Shown: positions 1 to 7,296 of the stretch, one piece after another
Layout: each line of letters begins with the position of its first letter
How positions within the stretch are numbered: the first letter of the stretch is position 1
From: Synechococcales cyanobacterium PMM_0003
GTDB lineage: Bacteria; Cyanobacteriota; Cyanobacteriia; Pseudanabaenales; Pseudanabaenaceae
Length of the DNA: 10,884 nt
Reading direction: 5' to 3'
Assembly (NCBI GenBank): GCA_949128015.1
Contig: CASBRC010000492.1
Coordinates: 1-10,884 of the forward strand
Program-made: the position numbers and the translations under genes
The notes under the pieces: model-generated
Told to the model about the DNA's origin: nothing
Databases searched by the model: none
Seen by the model: only the letters and a program-made list of their open reading frames with translations

Positions 1-989
1 GTCTTATGAGCAATGTCGATCGCATAAATGCCATCCGCAGGATTCCCGATCGCAAGACTCTTAGCAATAGTCTTAGGCTTAACAGGAGTGATGAAGTCGC
101 GACCTTCTTTAAAAGCAGCCGCGATCGGCGAACAACCTTCAGCTTGTGCGCCACTAAAGCGAACAGGCTTGTCGTCAACTAAGCCCACCTTCACAAATTC
201 ATTGAAGCCCTTGTAAATCTTCGTAAACAGTGATCCAGAAGCCAGAGGAGCCACGATGTGATCGGGAAGTTTCCAGCCGAGTTGTTCGACGACTTCATAG
301 GCGAGGGTCTTAGAACCTTCAGAATAGTAAGGACGTAAGTTGATATTTACAAAGCCCCAACCGTGAGTATTGGCGACTTCTGAGCAAAGGCGGTTTACTT
401 GGTCGTAGTTGCCATGTACCGAGAAAACTTTGGGATTGTAGATGGTTGTACCGAGGACTTTGCCAGCTTCGAGGTCAGAGGGAATGAAGACACAACACTC
501 TAGCCCTGCATGGGCGGCAATCGCGGCGGTAGAGTTGGCAAGGTTTCCAGTACTGGCGCAAGCTACAGTCGTGAAACCAAGTTCACGGGCGCGGCTTAGG
601 GCTACAGAAACAACGCGATCCTTGAAACTCAAGGTGGGCATGTTTACGGCATCGTTTTTAATGTAGAGATTTTTGATGCCGAGGCGCTTGGCAAGGCGGT
701 TTGCCTTGAGCAAAGGAGTCATGCCTGTGGATACATCAATGTAGTTTTCAGTTTTGACTGGGAGGAAATCACGATAGCGCCAAATTGAGAGGGGGCCAGC
801 TTGAATGGTTTCACGGCTGACTCTGGAAGCGATCACATCGTAGTTATAAGCAACTTCTAAAGGACCAAAGCACAGTTCGCAAACGTGCATCGCCTTAGCT
901 TCGTACTCTGCACCACATTCTTTGCACTTGAGATTAGTGAAGGTGTCAACGCGCTCGCTGGTGTAAGGAGAAGCAATAGTTGCAGTCAT
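1..989 (-). CDS. thrC: Threonine synthase, N-terminal 329 residues (3' end outside window)
   Basis: PLP-dependent enzyme of fold type II that converts O-phosphohomoserine to threonine, the last step of threonine biosynthesis in the cytoplasm. I translated the minus strand from the ATG at 989-987; the frame stays open to the left edge. Residues 22-40 carry a Cys4 zinc-ribbon-like pattern (Cys22, Cys25, Cys37, Cys40) common in this threonine synthase subgroup. The PLP-lysine motif SFKDR is at 121-125 (Lys123), and CASTGN at 144-149 fits the phosphate/substrate loop. STGMTPLLKANRLAKRLG at 88-104 and the region around APLASGSL are also typical. A Shine-Dalgarno-like AAGGA lies 11 nt before the ATG. 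Full-length family members are about 430 residues, so roughly 100 are missing. The gene stands alone on its strand, with a promoter at 1048-1076. The identification is secure; the true C-terminus cannot be seen. Confidence 0.95.
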   Translation of the reverse strand, partial: MTATIASPYTSERVDTFTNLKCKECGAEYEAKAMHVCELCFGPLEVAYNYDVIASRVSRETIQAGPLSIWRYRDFLPVKTENYIDVSTGMTPLLKANRLAKRLGIKNLYIKNDAVNMPTLSFKDRVVSVALSRARELGFTTVACASTGNLANSTAAIAAHAGLECCVFIPSDLEAGKVLGTTIYNPKVFSVHGNYDQVNRLCSEVANTHGWGFVNINLRPYYSEGSKTLAYEVVEQLGWKLPDHIVAPLASGSLFTKIYKGFNEFVKVGLVDDKPVRFSGAQAEGCSPIAAAFKEGRDFITPVKPKTIAKSLAIGNPADGIYAIDIAHK

Positions 990-1002
990 GTTCTTGGTCG
1001 TC

Positions 1003-1019
1003 CTTTTAGTCGCTAAAAG
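1003..1019 (-). promoter_or_regulatory. Small hairpin over the thrC ribosome-binding site
   Basis: Read on the minus strand, the thrC leader contains CTTTTAG, CGA, CTAAAAG: a 7-bp perfect stem with a 3-nt loop. The 3' arm includes the AAAAG that overlaps the Shine-Dalgarno-like AAAAGGA. If it folds in RNA it would partly hide the ribosome-binding site. The stem is mostly A-U pairs and weak, so a regulatory role is only a possibility. Confidence 0.35.
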
Positions 1020-1047
1020 TTTTTGTTTGATTTCTTTATTGAAATGA

Positions 1048-1076
1048 ACTTTAACACAGGGATAAATAGTCGTCAA
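1048..1076 (-). promoter_or_regulatory. Probable sigma-70-type promoter of thrC
   Basis: On the minus strand there is TTGACG (1076-1071), a spacer of exactly 17 nt, and TAAAGT (1053-1048). This is close to the TTGACA/TATAAT consensus with ideal spacing. Transcription would start near 1041, giving a leader of about 50 nt before the thrC ATG. The assignment rests on sequence only. Confidence 0.6.
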
Positions 1077-1077
1077 A

Positions 1078-1104
1078 TATACCAGACTAAATTAGTCGGG
1101 TATA
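1078..1104. promoter_or_regulatory. 27-bp operator-like palindrome upstream of thrC
   Basis: The segment is an odd-centred palindrome around A1091 with 12 of 13 positions paired; the only mismatch is A1084 against G1098. The half-sites are TATACC-x-GACTAA. It has no loop to speak of (one central base), so a dimeric DNA-binding protein site is more likely than an RNA hairpin. It ends one base before the putative thrC -35 hexamer, a typical position for an activator or an upstream repressor site. The regulator is unknown. Confidence 0.4.
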
Positions 1105-1109
1105 AAACA

Positions 1110-1166
1110 CAAGCCCCAAAAAACTATGGCGCACGCGCAGCGTGCGCCATAGTTTTTTGGGGCTTG
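1110..1166. repeat. Long perfect hairpin, repeat family copy A
   Basis: Two 27-nt arms are perfectly complementary around the 3-nt loop GCA at 1137-1139. The inner core is GCGCACGCGCAGCGTGCGC, shared with copies at 5777, 7470 and 10845. The outer arm holds CCCC and A6/T6 tracts, then a CTATG block next to the core. It sits between the divergent thrC promoter and the PCP_red gene, so it is not at the 3' end of either gene. With T-runs in both arms it could block transcription from either side and insulate the two promoters; that is inference. Confidence 0.9.
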
Positions 1167-1268
1167 GATAATTTCGGTTTTAAAACAGGATTGTAAATCT
1201 ACGCAAAGTAATTTTTGTTGACAACGAGGGTGATGACATACTAGCGATCGCAAATTATCGAAAAAACC

Positions 1269-1454
1269 ATGCAAAACTCAGATTATGATGAGGGCTTAAC
1301 TTGGACTGCCGAGGCTAAAGTCAAGTATAAAAATATCCCCTATTTTGTGCGATCTCAAGCTCGCCAAAGAATCGAACAACTTGCTCAAGCCGCAGGTAGT
1401 GATACGATTACCGCAGAAATTGTTGAAAAAGCAAGGGTTGAATTTGGTCAGTGA
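1269..1454 (+). CDS. Small PCP_red-domain protein (protochlorophyllide reductase C-terminal-like)
   Basis: A 61-residue protein made almost entirely of the PCP_red domain, the short C-terminal domain known from subunit B (ChlB/BchB) of light-independent protochlorophyllide reductase. The visible signature runs from [17 protein letters not shown] (residues 11-27) through the helix rich in Arg, Glu and Gln to ITAEIVEKA near the end; the IPxFVR core is the most diagnostic part. It lacks any catalytic or iron-sulfur part of ChlB, so it cannot be a reductase on its own; a helper or regulatory role is possible. The start is ATG 1269, with no strong Shine-Dalgarno. A perfect TTGACA lies at 1218-1223 but no convincing -10 follows. 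Its stop overlaps the murQ start by 4 bases, so the two are probably cotranscribed and translationally coupled. Confidence 0.8.
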   Translation: MQNSDYDEGLTWTAEAKVKYKNIPYFVRSQARQRIEQLAQAAGSDTITAEIVEKARVEFGQ

Positions 1455-2371
1455 GTGCAATAGATAGTGCAATTAAAAATAGCGATCGCGGATATTTGTT
1501 AACAGAGCAAGCAAATCCTTACAGTCAAAATTTGGATCGGCTCAGTGCTTTAGAAATCGTCGAACTGTTTAATCAAGAAGATGCCAAGGCGGTGGCGGCG
1601 GTTGGACAAGAAAAAGAGGCGATCGCAGTCGCAATTACGACTATTGCTGAGGCGATCAACCATGGTGGCAGATTGTTTTATGTTGGCGCTGGCACGAGTG
1701 GGCGGCTGGGCGTGCTAGATGCTGCCGAATGTCCACCCACTTTTTGTAGTGATCCTGAATTAATTCAAGGAATCTTAGCGGGTGGGCTGAGCGCGATGGT
1801 ACGCAGCTCCGAAGCTCTCGAAGATCGTGAAGACGATGGCGCGGATGCGATCGCTGAAAGAAATATTTGCGATCGCGATGTCGTCTTTGGCATTACCGCA
1901 GGCGGCACTACACCCTATGTACATGGGGCGCTTAAGGCGGCCAAACAACGGGGCGCAAAAACCATCTTTTTTTGCTGTGTACCGCCCGACCAATTTCCGA
2001 TCCAATACGACATCGAAATTCGCCCCTTAGTTGGCGCAGAAATTTTAGCGGGATCGACCAGACTCAAGGCAGGTACAGCCACAAAATTAGTTTTAAATAC
2101 CGTTTCGACAGGGGTAATGGTGCAGCTAGGTAAGGTCTATGGCAATCGGATGATCGATGTCTCGGTCACCAATAGTAAACTCGAAGATCGTGCCATTCGG
2201 ATCATTAGTGACCTCACCTCACTCAGTCGTGAGGAATCCGCAAAGTTATTAGAGCGATCGGGCAAGCGGGTTAAATTAGCTTTATTAATGCATTGGCAAA
2301 GTGTAGATGTTGATACCGCCGAGCAATTATTGCAAAATACTCATGGAAATTTAAATAAAGCAATGATGTAG
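1451..2371 (+). CDS. murQ: N-acetylmuramic acid 6-phosphate etherase (MurNAc-6-P etherase)
   Basis: Cytoplasmic SIS-fold lyase that splits the D-lactyl ether of MurNAc-6-phosphate, giving GlcNAc-6-phosphate and D-lactate, in peptidoglycan recycling. The 306-residue length is normal for MurQ. The sugar-phosphate isomerase core starts with [20 protein letters not shown] (79-98). Glu93 in AAEC and Glu124 in EALEDRE correspond, by a shift of ten, to the catalytic Glu83 and Glu114 of E. coli MurQ. A second SIS signature [11 protein letters not shown] is at 147-157, and [16 protein letters not shown] (201-216) is also highly conserved. The GTG start at 1451 overlaps the PCP_red stop (GTGA), which supports coupling; the N-terminal helix and the LTEQANP motif begin as expected. 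No MurP transporter, AnmK or NagA is nearby, so the substrate source is not shown. The stop codon lies inside the hairpin at 2361-2405. Confidence 0.95.
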   Translation: MSAIDSAIKNSDRGYLLTEQANPYSQNLDRLSALEIVELFNQEDAKAVAAVGQEKEAIAVAITTIAEAINHGGRLFYVGAGTSGRLGVLDAAECPPTFCSDPELIQGILAGGLSAMVRSSEALEDREDDGADAIAERNICDRDVVFGITAGGTTPYVHGALKAAKQRGAKTIFFCCVPPDQFPIQYDIEIRPLVGAEILAGSTRLKAGTATKLVLNTVSTGVMVQLGKVYGNRMIDVSVTNSKLEDRAIRIISDLTSLSREESAKLLERSGKRVKLALLMHWQSVDVDTAEQLLQNTHGNLNKAMM

Positions 2372-2405
2372 ATAGTGGCGCAAAGCGCCATTGTCTACAT
2401 CATTG
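2361..2405. terminator. Hairpin at the murQ stop codon (related repeat, copy G)
   Basis: Arms 2361-2381 and 2385-2405 (21 bp) pair around the loop AAA; all positions pair except two that become G-U wobbles in RNA (2373 with 2393, and 2375 with 2391). The innermost part is GGCGC AAA GCGCC. The murQ stop codon (2369-2371) is inside the left arm. There is no T-run directly after it, so it may protect the mRNA 3' end or weakly terminate rather than act as a classical terminator. It resembles the other hairpins in size and triloop, but not in core sequence. Confidence 0.7.
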
Positions 2406-2468
2406 TCAGCAAAGCCTAATCCAAATCGCCGTTAAGGTAAGATGTGTTAAGCAAAAAATTAAGAAACT

Positions 2469-2783
2469 ATGACAGGCTCAGAACTTCGTCAGGCGATCGC
2501 AAATAAATGGGATTATTCCTATGACGTACAATTACGCAAGACTCAAGGGAAAATTTTTCTGCAAGTAATGTGGCGCTATCAAGAGCAACAGTCCTTCCTA
2601 ATGAGTGAGACTGAATTTATTCAGCATCTGGACACAATTGCGTCTTATTTGAGTGATTGGGGCGTAGTCGAACAAGTACAAAAATTTATCGAAATCACCA
2701 AAGAACGCCCTCGTCTTGGCAAAGCTGTGAGCATTCCTCTGCAAATTGGCGAGCGATCGCTAGAGTGGTTAATCGGAAGTTAG
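2469..2783 (+). CDS. DUF3067-like conserved protein, function unknown
   Basis: A 104-residue soluble protein that I recognise as a DUF3067-type protein, a small family known mainly from cyanobacteria and plastid-bearing plants, with no established function. Recognisable stretches are ELRQAIANKWDYSYDVQLRK near the N-terminus, GKIFLQVMWRYQEQ in the middle, and VVEQVQKFI followed by RPRLGKAVSIPL near the end. No signal peptide, membrane helix or catalytic motif is seen; aromatic and charged residues alternate as in a compact alpha/beta fold. The start ATG 2469 follows a purine-rich stretch (AAGAAA) that can serve as a weak ribosome-binding site. It lies 97 bp after murQ with a hairpin in between, so it probably has its own promoter. 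The family call is from memory of the pattern, not a search. Confidence 0.7.
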   Translation: MTGSELRQAIANKWDYSYDVQLRKTQGKIFLQVMWRYQEQQSFLMSETEFIQHLDTIASYLSDWGVVEQVQKFIEITKERPRLGKAVSIPLQIGERSLEWLIGS

Positions 2784-2810
2784 TTGTGATTTTACGAAGA
2801 ATGGTATAAA

Positions 2811-2844
2811 AGTTAATAAAATCAGTTAATAAAAGTAATAAAAG
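2811..2844 (+). repeat. Short AT-rich direct repeats upstream of the GAF-protein gene
   Basis: AGTTAATAAAA occurs at 2811-2821 and again at 2824-2834, followed by a shortened AGTAATAAAAG at 2834-2844. The period is 13 then 10 bases. It lies about 145-175 bp before the start of the 926-aa GAF protein. It could be a tandem regulator-binding site, but in such AT-rich DNA chance repeats are common. Confidence 0.35.
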
Positions 2845-2986
2845 CATGGCTTGTAGCTGACTTTCTGAGCTAAAGATTGTACGATTATGTTGAGATACTC
2901 TTTATAAACTTAATTTCTAAAAAATTTCATTTGTTTCTCTATATCGCTCTAGCCATTCCTAAGTCTAAAAAAGTCAGGGCAAAAAT

Positions 2987-5767
2987 ATGAGTCAGGCAGG
3001 AGCTAACCCATGGGATCGCCAATTTGTTAACCTTGGGCGAATCATGCAGTTCTTGCGTGATGAAGACAGTATCGATAACCTATTGACCGCAACACTCGAT
3101 TATCTTCGCGACAATTTTGAGTACAAATTGATCTGGATTGGGCTTTATGACGCAGAAAACCATCGACTGACGGGTAAAGGTGGGACGACACCTGCGGGCG
3201 AGATTAAATTTTTAAAAGAGAGATTTGCGCTTAATGCGGGGGATTTACTCGATCAGGTGATTTTGCAGCGTAAGCCAGTGCCGATCGCAGATTTGCGGCA
3301 AGAAAAACGTAGTGGTGAATGGCAAAAACTAGCCCAAAAATTTGATATTCAAGGCACATTGCTTTGGCCGATCTATCATCGCGATCGCAGTTTTGGCGTG
3401 GTTCTCCTTGGCTCAAATCTGTGGAATGTCACTCCACGTAACGAAGAAAGAGCCAGACTCTCCGTTGTTCTGGGGACTCTTGGCGCGACCCTTAGCCGCC
3501 TTGACGACGAGTGGCATCATCACAATGCCAAGCGCCCCGATGAACCACTACTACAAATTCTCTCCAAAATCCGTAATATTCCTGCACTGACCGAACGACT
3601 TGAGGAGATCGTGCAGGAAACCCATGCCTTTGTCATGCCCGATCATACTAATATTTATTGGTTTGAACGTGAACATCAATATTTCTGGCGACGGATTGCC
3701 AATCGACAACCTGGTCCAAAATCCAAGCAAGCAGTTGACAATACGGCTGGAGTCACCGTTCAAAATGCGCCTAGTTTGTATCAGACTCTATCTAAAGATC
3801 AGATGGTAGTGGTCGTCGATGCCAAGTCTATGACTAAAGGCGAAGTTAGCAATCGGGTTATGGAACAATTTGGGGCAGTCTCGATAATTATTGCACCCAT
3901 ATTTTTTCAATCGGATCTTCTAGGCTTTTTGTCAGTGGAAGGTGATGCGCCACGTCTTTGGACTGATGACGAGCGAAATTTTGTTCGCGGTGCAGCGCAA
4001 CTAGCAGCGATTACTGCACCTTTAGAAGAGATGGAAGTAACCCTTGATCGCATTGCTTCTGACCAAATTCTCACCGCAGGGATTGCTAGAGCCATATATT
4101 CCGATCATGATTGGCAAACCGCTCTCGATCAAGCAGCGGAACAGCTATGTAATCGACTAAGGCTAGAGCGTTTTTGGGTGGCAACCTACGACAAAGACAA
4201 TGATGTGTTTAAGATTGATTTTCAGTATCACCCAAAAAATCGTCGTCCTCTCCCTACGCTTTTGCCAGGCTTAGCTCCCGTTGATGTGCAAATGATGGAG
4301 CAATCTAACGATGCGGCAACTGTCGAGAATCTTGATAGTGATTTTAAGTTTCTCGCATGGCGAGATTCATTAATTGATCTGGATGTGCGATCGATGATTG
4401 TTAGTAGTACTTCGATTGGAAAATCACTTGAAGGTATCCTCGCTGTTGGTCACGAAGCACCCCGCACATGGTCTCGTCCAGAAAGAGAAATGGTGCAAGC
4501 TGTTGCGCAGCAGATTGGTTTAATCGTCCACCAAAATGAGTTGCAGCGTTTATCCGATGAGCGTCAAAAGTCTCATCAAGCTGTTCAGTTTGGTTTAGTC
4601 GCACTCCAACAGTGCAACACTCTGGAGAAGCTACATAACACGGCTACACAATTAATGGCTCAGGTTACGCAATCCCCCTTAGCGGTACTAGTAGTATGGC
4701 TACCAGGGAGACAAGGTGGACAAATTGCCTCAGTATTTGCCAGCCGTGATGAATATCAGCTCTCAATTAACGAAACTTTAATTGCGATCGAAGAAGATCC
4801 ACTTGCACAGTGGGCGATTCAAAGTGAAGGAATTCTGCCGCTTAGTATTCATGACTTGCCAGAACAAACTAAGGCTTGGTTAAATGCCCCAGCCCTTGGA
4901 CACTTAATGATTACGGCTCTACGGACTACTCCTGAACATCAACCGACAGGAATGATTTTGGTCGCCGATCGCGTAGGGCGCAGATGGATTGATCGCCAAC
5001 TGCAAGCTTTTAATATGCTTGCCAACCAACTTGCATGGTCGCGTCGTCATCTATTACTAGTTGAGCATCTCAAACACAATCGGCAAGAACTTGAGCGACT
5101 TAATTGGTATAAGCATCGTCGTCTAGAAGATATCTATCGCACTGTTAGTAATGGAGTGCAGCGTTTATTAGATGCTGATGCGCGTGCCAATGCTACGGGA
5201 GGAATTAACAACATTACGTTGCAAAGTTCTCTTAAGCAATTACAGGGTTCACTATCACCACTACCGCAGATTATCCGCAAAGAGCAATGGCGCTTGCGTC
5301 CCAATTATGAAACTGCACCCTTAGCGGGTATGCTCAAACGGGCTTTAGAGAGGGTTGATTTGCTCATAAAACAACGTCAAATCTGGTCGCAAGTGCATAA
5401 CCAAGCCAATGTGGTCGTTGGTGGTGACATTGCCAAGATGGAGATGATTTTAAATGAGTTGTTGCTGTTTGCTTGTGGGCGATCGGAAGTTGGTGGTCGC
5501 ATCGATCTCTGGTGTCGTCAGATTGACGAGAAGCTCTTAGAGCTATCAATTACTGATTATGGTGTTGTTGATGCATCTTTATTGCAAGAATTACATCAAG
5601 GTCGAGCGATCGACCCTCTATCGCCTTCGTTATTAGATCAGCCTCCAGGTTTACATCTGGCTATTTGTCAAAGCCTGATGCTGGAGGCGGGTGGAGAGTT
5701 GTCGCTCTATCAACTAGAAGACAATCGCATTCTTAGCCGTCTCATCTTGCCGCTTTCGAGTTCATAA
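2987..5767 (+). CDS. Multi-GAF sensor protein with degenerate histidine-kinase-like C-terminus
   Basis: A 926-residue protein with no signal peptide or membrane helix, so probably a cytoplasmic sensor. Four GAF-like domains follow each other: about 30-170, 200-345, 375-515 and 545-690; the first three each end in a hydrophobic strand such as SFGVVLLGSN (135-144), LLGFLSVEG (311-319) or LEGILAVGHE (481-490). The region 690-800 is helical, with a DHp-like helix containing NWYKHRRLEDI (706-716); His710 is the only candidate phospho-acceptor and is not in a classical H-box. Residues 805-923 resemble a HATPase_c domain: an N-box-like ILNELLLFA (821-829), a G1 box reading D857-Y-G-V-V instead of DxGxG, and a G2 box GLHLAI (888-893). 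The broken G1 box suggests weak or absent kinase activity. No Cys sits in a bilin-attachment context, so it is unlikely to be a cyanobacteriochrome. AGGG at 2976-2979 is a fair ribosome-binding site for ATG 2987. No response regulator is adjacent. Confidence 0.8.
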   Translation: MSQAGANPWDRQFVNLGRIMQFLRDEDSIDNLLTATLDYLRDNFEYKLIWIGLYDAENHRLTGKGGTTPAGEIKFLKERFALNAGDLLDQVILQRKPVPIADLRQEKRSGEWQKLAQKFDIQGTLLWPIYHRDRSFGVVLLGSNLWNVTPRNEERARLSVVLGTLGATLSRLDDEWHHHNAKRPDEPLLQILSKIRNIPALTERLEEIVQETHAFVMPDHTNIYWFEREHQYFWRRIANRQPGPKSKQAVDNTAGVTVQNAPSLYQTLSKDQMVVVVDAKSMTKGEVSNRVMEQFGAVSIIIAPIFFQSDLLGFLSVEGDAPRLWTDDERNFVRGAAQLAAITAPLEEMEVTLDRIASDQILTAGIARAIYSDHDWQTALDQAAEQLCNRLRLERFWVATYDKDNDVFKIDFQYHPKNRRPLPTLLPGLAPVDVQMMEQSNDAATVENLDSDFKFLAWRDSLIDLDVRSMIVSSTSIGKSLEGILAVGHEAPRTWSRPEREMVQAVAQQIGLIVHQNELQRLSDERQKSHQAVQFGLVALQQCNTLEKLHNTATQLMAQVTQSPLAVLVVWLPGRQGGQIASVFASRDEYQLSINETLIAIEEDPLAQWAIQSEGILPLSIHDLPEQTKAWLNAPALGHLMITALRTTPEHQPTGMILVADRVGRRWIDRQLQAFNMLANQLAWSRRHLLLVEHLKHNRQELERLNWYKHRRLEDIYRTVSNGVQRLLDADARANATGGINNITLQSSLKQLQGSLSPLPQIIRKEQWRLRPNYETAPLAGMLKRALERVDLLIKQRQIWSQVHNQANVVVGGDIAKMEMILNELLLFACGRSEVGGRIDLWCRQIDEKLLELSITDYGVVDASLLQELHQGRAIDPLSPSLLDQPPGLHLAICQSLMLEAGGELSLYQLEDNRILSRLILPLSSS

Positions 5768-5776
5768 AAAAGCCTT

Positions 5777-5845
5777 AAAAACCAAAGCCCAAAAAACTAT
5801 AGCGCACGCGCAGCGTGCGCTATAGTTTTTTGGGCTTTGGTTTTT
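5777..5845. repeat. Long perfect hairpin, repeat family copy B, probable bidirectional terminator
   Basis: Arms of 33 bp are perfectly complementary around the loop GCA at 5810-5812, with the shared core GCGCACGCGCAGCGTGCGC. It lies 9 bp after the stop of the GAF gene and 32 bp after the stop of the convergent CNNM-type gene. T6 and T8 runs on the plus strand and the matching runs on the minus strand make it a good candidate bidirectional intrinsic terminator for both genes. It is the longest stem in the window. Confidence 0.92.
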
Positions 5846-5877
5846 TTTGTCTACCTACTTAGCAGAGAAAAGTTTGG

Positions 5878-7197
5878 CTATTCGTCAGTTGGTGGTAAGG
5901 GCGGCGATAAATTAACGAGTACTTTATCTACGCGATTTCCGTCCATATCAACAACTTCAAAACGCATTCTCTCCCATGTGAAATATTCTCCCACCTTGGG
6001 AATATGGCGGAGATAGGTCATCATTAGTCCGCCGAGAGTATGGTAATTATGCTCTTTTTCTTGGGGTAGCTCTTCGACCTCTAGGATTTCTTTAAGGCGA
6101 TCGCTAGATATCATGCCATCGATCAACCAAGAACCATCCTCCCTTTGCATGGCATCAGGATCACCTTGACGATCATTAGATGGCAGATCGCCAACGATTG
6201 CTTCGAGCAGATCGGTTAGGGTTACGATTCCCTCGACACCGCCATACTCATCGGTCACCATGGCAACGCGGTCACCAGTTTGCTTGAACTGCTCTAACAC
6301 ACTTAAAGCACTGGCCGTTTCAGCAACATATAAAGGTGGACTGCTAGCTTTAACTAAATCAATTGGCGTGCCTTCAAGACTAGCATTGAGAAATGCCTTT
6401 ATTTCCACAATACCGACACAATTATCAAGATTTTCTCTTGCTACTGGAAAGCGCGAATGTCCACTCTCTAAAACTTCACGCTGAGTTTCTTCAAAGGGTG
6501 CATCAACATCAAGCCAGTCAATTTCAGTGCGCGGAGTCATGAGAGATTTGATTGGGCGATCGCCTAAACGAAATACCCGCTCAACCATGTCATGTTCAGC
6601 TTCTTCAAACATCCCTGACTCAGCACCCTGAGCAATCATCACCTTAATTTCTTCTTCTGTAACTTGAGATTCTTCACTTACCTGAACTCCTAATAAACTC
6701 AGTAATGCTTCTGTGGAAATACTGAGCAAATACACAACTGGAGTCCCGATCTTGGCAAGAAATCGCATTGGTGGGGCAACAGCACAGGCAATGCGTTCAG
6801 CATTACTCATCGCAAGACGTTTAGGAACAAGCTCACCAACCACTAGAGATAAGTAAGTGATGATCCCGACGACGATCGCAAAACTAAGGGTTTCGCTATA
6901 AGGCTGGATTAGGGGAATAGTATCTAAAGACTTTTGAAGGGTCTTTGCCACAGTAGCGCCCCCCAATGCACCGCTTGAAATTCCGATTAGTGTGATCCCA
7001 ATCTGCACGGTGGACAAAAAATTATTCGGTGAGCTGATTAGCCTTAAAGCTGCTCTGGCTTTAGCATTTCCTTCCTTTGCCCACTGCTCCAGTCGCACTT
7101 TACGCGCAGAAACGATAGCTAGCTCAGACATAGAAAAGACACCATTAGCGATAATTAGCAAAATGATGATTAAAGCTTCAAAAGCGAAGGAAGACAT
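5878..7197 (-). CDS. CNNM/HlyC-CorC family membrane protein (DUF21, CBS pair, CorC_HlyC)
   Basis: Integral membrane protein of 439 residues with the full domain order of the CNNM/CorC (hemolysin C-like, YtfL/YfjD/TlyC-type) family, linked in several bacteria to magnesium or cobalt efflux and homeostasis. The N-terminal DUF21 domain (about 1-170) has a first helix at 5-22, the SELAIVSARK motif (24-33), the SPNNFLSTVQIGITLIG stretch (56-72), GELVPKRLA (121-129) and further hydrophobic segments near 104-120 and 150-170. A CBS pair follows (about 215-338): MTPRTEIDWLD (220-230) opens it and VTDEYGGVEGIVTLTDLLE (314-332) lies in the second CBS. The CorC_HlyC domain fills 350-432. The name hemolysin is historical. 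The start ATG 7197 is preceded by A-rich sequence without a clear Shine-Dalgarno; a promoter is visible at 7254-7283. The transported ion cannot be read from the sequence. Confidence 0.92.
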   Translation of the reverse strand: MSSFAFEALIIILLIIANGVFSMSELAIVSARKVRLEQWAKEGNAKARAALRLISSPNNFLSTVQIGITLIGISSGALGGATVAKTLQKSLDTIPLIQPYSETLSFAIVVGIITYLSLVVGELVPKRLAMSNAERIACAVAPPMRFLAKIGTPVVYLLSISTEALLSLLGVQVSEESQVTEEEIKVMIAQGAESGMFEEAEHDMVERVFRLGDRPIKSLMTPRTEIDWLDVDAPFEETQREVLESGHSRFPVARENLDNCVGIVEIKAFLNASLEGTPIDLVKASSPPLYVAETASALSVLEQFKQTGDRVAMVTDEYGGVEGIVTLTDLLEAIVGDLPSNDRQGDPDAMQREDGSWLIDGMISSDRLKEILEVEELPQEKEHNYHTLGGLMMTYLRHIPKVGEYFTWERMRFEVVDMDGNRVDKVLVNLSPPLPPTDE

Positions 7198-7253
7198 TTT
7201 TTTGGGTCAGAACGACTTTATGGGAATCGTTTGTGAAATTTGTTAATAGTAGA

Positions 7254-7283
7254 TATATATTCTCATACCAAATTTTGTGTCAA
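7254..7283 (-). promoter_or_regulatory. Probable sigma-70-type promoter of the CNNM-family gene
   Basis: The minus strand has a perfect TTGACA (7283-7278), an 18-nt spacer and TATATA (7259-7254) within a longer AT-rich tract. The leader would be about 50 nt. The -35 is convincing; the exact -10 within the TATATAT run is uncertain by a base or two. Confidence 0.5.
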
Positions 7284-7296
7284 GTTGCTTAAGACT

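Noticed and set aside
1110..1166. Insertion sequence or MITE with target-site duplication
   Set aside because: I see no transposase and no convincing direct repeats bordering this or the other hairpins, so only a repeat family is claimed.
1092..1274. Open frame of 60 codons on the minus strand upstream of thrC
   Set aside because: It runs through the long palindrome and the intergenic region, has no family resemblance, and overlaps the start of the PCP_red gene.
2811..2844. Pho box for the GAF-protein gene
   Set aside because: The tandem AGTTAATAAAA repeats have a 13- then 10-base period and lack the C-containing consensus of cyanobacterial Pho boxes.
3231..4604. Several 60-80 codon frames on both strands inside the GAF gene
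   Set aside because: They are shadows of the 926-aa gene, with no ribosome-binding sites or recognisable products.
2987..5767. Phytochrome or cyanobacteriochrome photoreceptor
   Set aside because: None of the GAF domains has a Cys-His bilin-attachment motif, and no PHY domain is visible.
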